The position numbers and the translations under genes were made by a program. DNA of 64,000 nt, from the NCBI RefSeq assembly GCF_040215105.1, contig NZ_CP157875.1, positions 1,913,501 to 1,977,500 on the forward strand, written 5' to 3'. The stretch's first letter is position 1. Each line of letters begins with the position of its first letter. This document shows positions 63,486 through 64,000 of this stretch, piece by piece. Under the pieces are notes generated by a model. The model was given only the letters and a program-made list of their open reading frames with translations. It was not told the origin of the DNA and searched no databases. This stretch comes from Aeromonas veronii. GTDB lineage: Bacteria > Pseudomonadota > Gammaproteobacteria > Enterobacterales > Aeromonadaceae.

Positions 63486-64000
63486 ATGACTAAAGATATT
63501 CACCAGCACCGTATCCTTATCCTCGACTTCGGTTCCCAGTACACCCAGCTGATCGCCCGCCGCGTGCGTGAAATCGGCGTCTACTGCGAGCTCTGGGCCT
63601 GGGATGTGACCGAAGCGCAGATCCGTGAATTCAATCCGAGCGGCATCATCCTCTCCGGTGGCCCGGAATCCGTGACCGAGGCAGGCAGCCCCCGCGCGCC
63701 CGAGTACGTGTTCAACGCCGGCGTGCCGGTGTTCGGTATCTGCTACGGCATGCAGACCATGGCCGAGCAGCTCGGCGGCAAGGTGCAATCCTCCACCGAA
63801 CGTGAATTTGGTTATGCCCAGGTCGAAGTACTGGGTCAGAGCGCCCTGCTGCGCAACATCGAAGACGCCATCGCCCCGAACGGCCACGCCCTGCTGGACG
63901 TCTGGATGAGCCACGGCGACAAGGTCACCACCATCCCGGCCGGTTTCACCACCATCGCCCAGACCGCCACCTGCCCCCACGCCGCCATGGCCTGTGAAGA
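63486..64000 (+). CDS. guaA: GMP synthase, N-terminal part (cut by window edge)
   Basis: Converts XMP to GMP using glutamine and ATP. The first 171 codons are visible: the class I glutamine amidotransferase domain, with [19 protein letters not shown], the oxyanion strand ILSGGPESV and the nucleophile cysteine in [16 protein letters not shown]. The synthetase part lies beyond the window. AGGA lies five bases before the ATG. Confidence 0.97.
   Translation, partial: MTKDIHQHRILILDFGSQYTQLIARRVREIGVYCELWAWDVTEAQIREFNPSGIILSGGPESVTEAGSPRAPEYVFNAGVPVFGICYGMQTMAEQLGGKVQSSTEREFGYAQVEVLGQSALLRNIEDAIAPNGHALLDVWMSHGDKVTTIPAGFTTIAQTATCPHAAMACE

Overview
The window reads as chromosomal DNA of a gammaproteobacterium of the genus Aeromonas. 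It is GC-rich, and the gene families and their order match the enterobacterial/Vibrio backbone. The blocks ycaO-focA-pflB, cspD-clpS-clpA-infA-aat, trxB-lrp-ftsK-lolA-rarA-serS, cvpA-purF, sapABCDF-pspF-pspABC-ycjX-ycjF-tyrR and guaB-guaA are all recognisable from E. coli. Aeromonas-like features include ald between trxB and lrp, phhAB joined to tyrR, a hutW/tonB-exbB-exbD neighbourhood and a large secreted GH13 amylase. The species call is inference; no rRNA is present to settle it. I saw no tRNA or rRNA gene, no insertion sequence, no prophage and no CRISPR array.

Layout. 1-6.7 kb: a partial gene, a YcgN-type protein, a repeat-bearing intergenic stretch, then pflB, focA and ycaO on the minus strand. 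focA has a well-formed anaerobic (FNR) promoter. 7-9.8 kb: a B3/4-domain protein, the guanidinium exporter gdx behind a guanidine-II riboswitch, and asd. 9.9-19.5 kb: protein quality control and the N-degron pathway (cspD, clpS, clpA, bpt, aat) with infA, a glycine-zipper protein, a two-receiver diguanylate cyclase, trxB, ald and lrp. 19.7-28.1 kb: ftsK, lolA, rarA, serS, cvpA and purF, with a PurR-like operator before cvpA. 28.2-33.3 kb: the asc beta-glucoside system (ascB, ascF, and divergent ascG with its operator) and miaE. 33.4-44.4 kb: the sap transporter, then pspF divergent from pspABC with a sigma-54 promoter, then ycjX and ycjF. 44.5-47.6 kb: phhA, phhB and tyrR behind a TyrR box. 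47.7-50 kb: yfiR-yfiN-yfiB, a periplasm-controlled c-di-GMP module. 50.3-56.4 kb: Fur-boxed hutW, xseA, a DMT exporter, and tonB-exbB-exbD with the decayed tail of a second exbD copy. 56.9-61.7 kb: a modular alpha-amylase, a 21-unit heptamer array, and a YitT-family membrane protein. 61.9 kb to the end: guaB and the first part of guaA.

How parts work together. ClpS/ClpA with Aat and Bpt form the complete recognition side of the bacterial N-degron pathway within 5 kb. PspF/PspA/B/C form the membrane-stress circuit. PhhA, PhhB and TyrR form an aromatic amino-acid catabolic unit with its regulator. HutW plus TonB/ExbB/ExbD suggest iron-regulated haem use. YfiN and the REC-REC-GGDEF protein are two separate c-di-GMP synthases, one with and one without the inhibitory site.

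I did not find convincing evidence of an entirely new multi-gene system. The points most worth a second look are the exbD tail duplication, the heptamer and octamer tandem arrays, the intermediate GAFTGA-like loop of TyrR, the head-to-head aat/glycine-zipper starts with almost no promoter space, and two candidate small-RNA regions.
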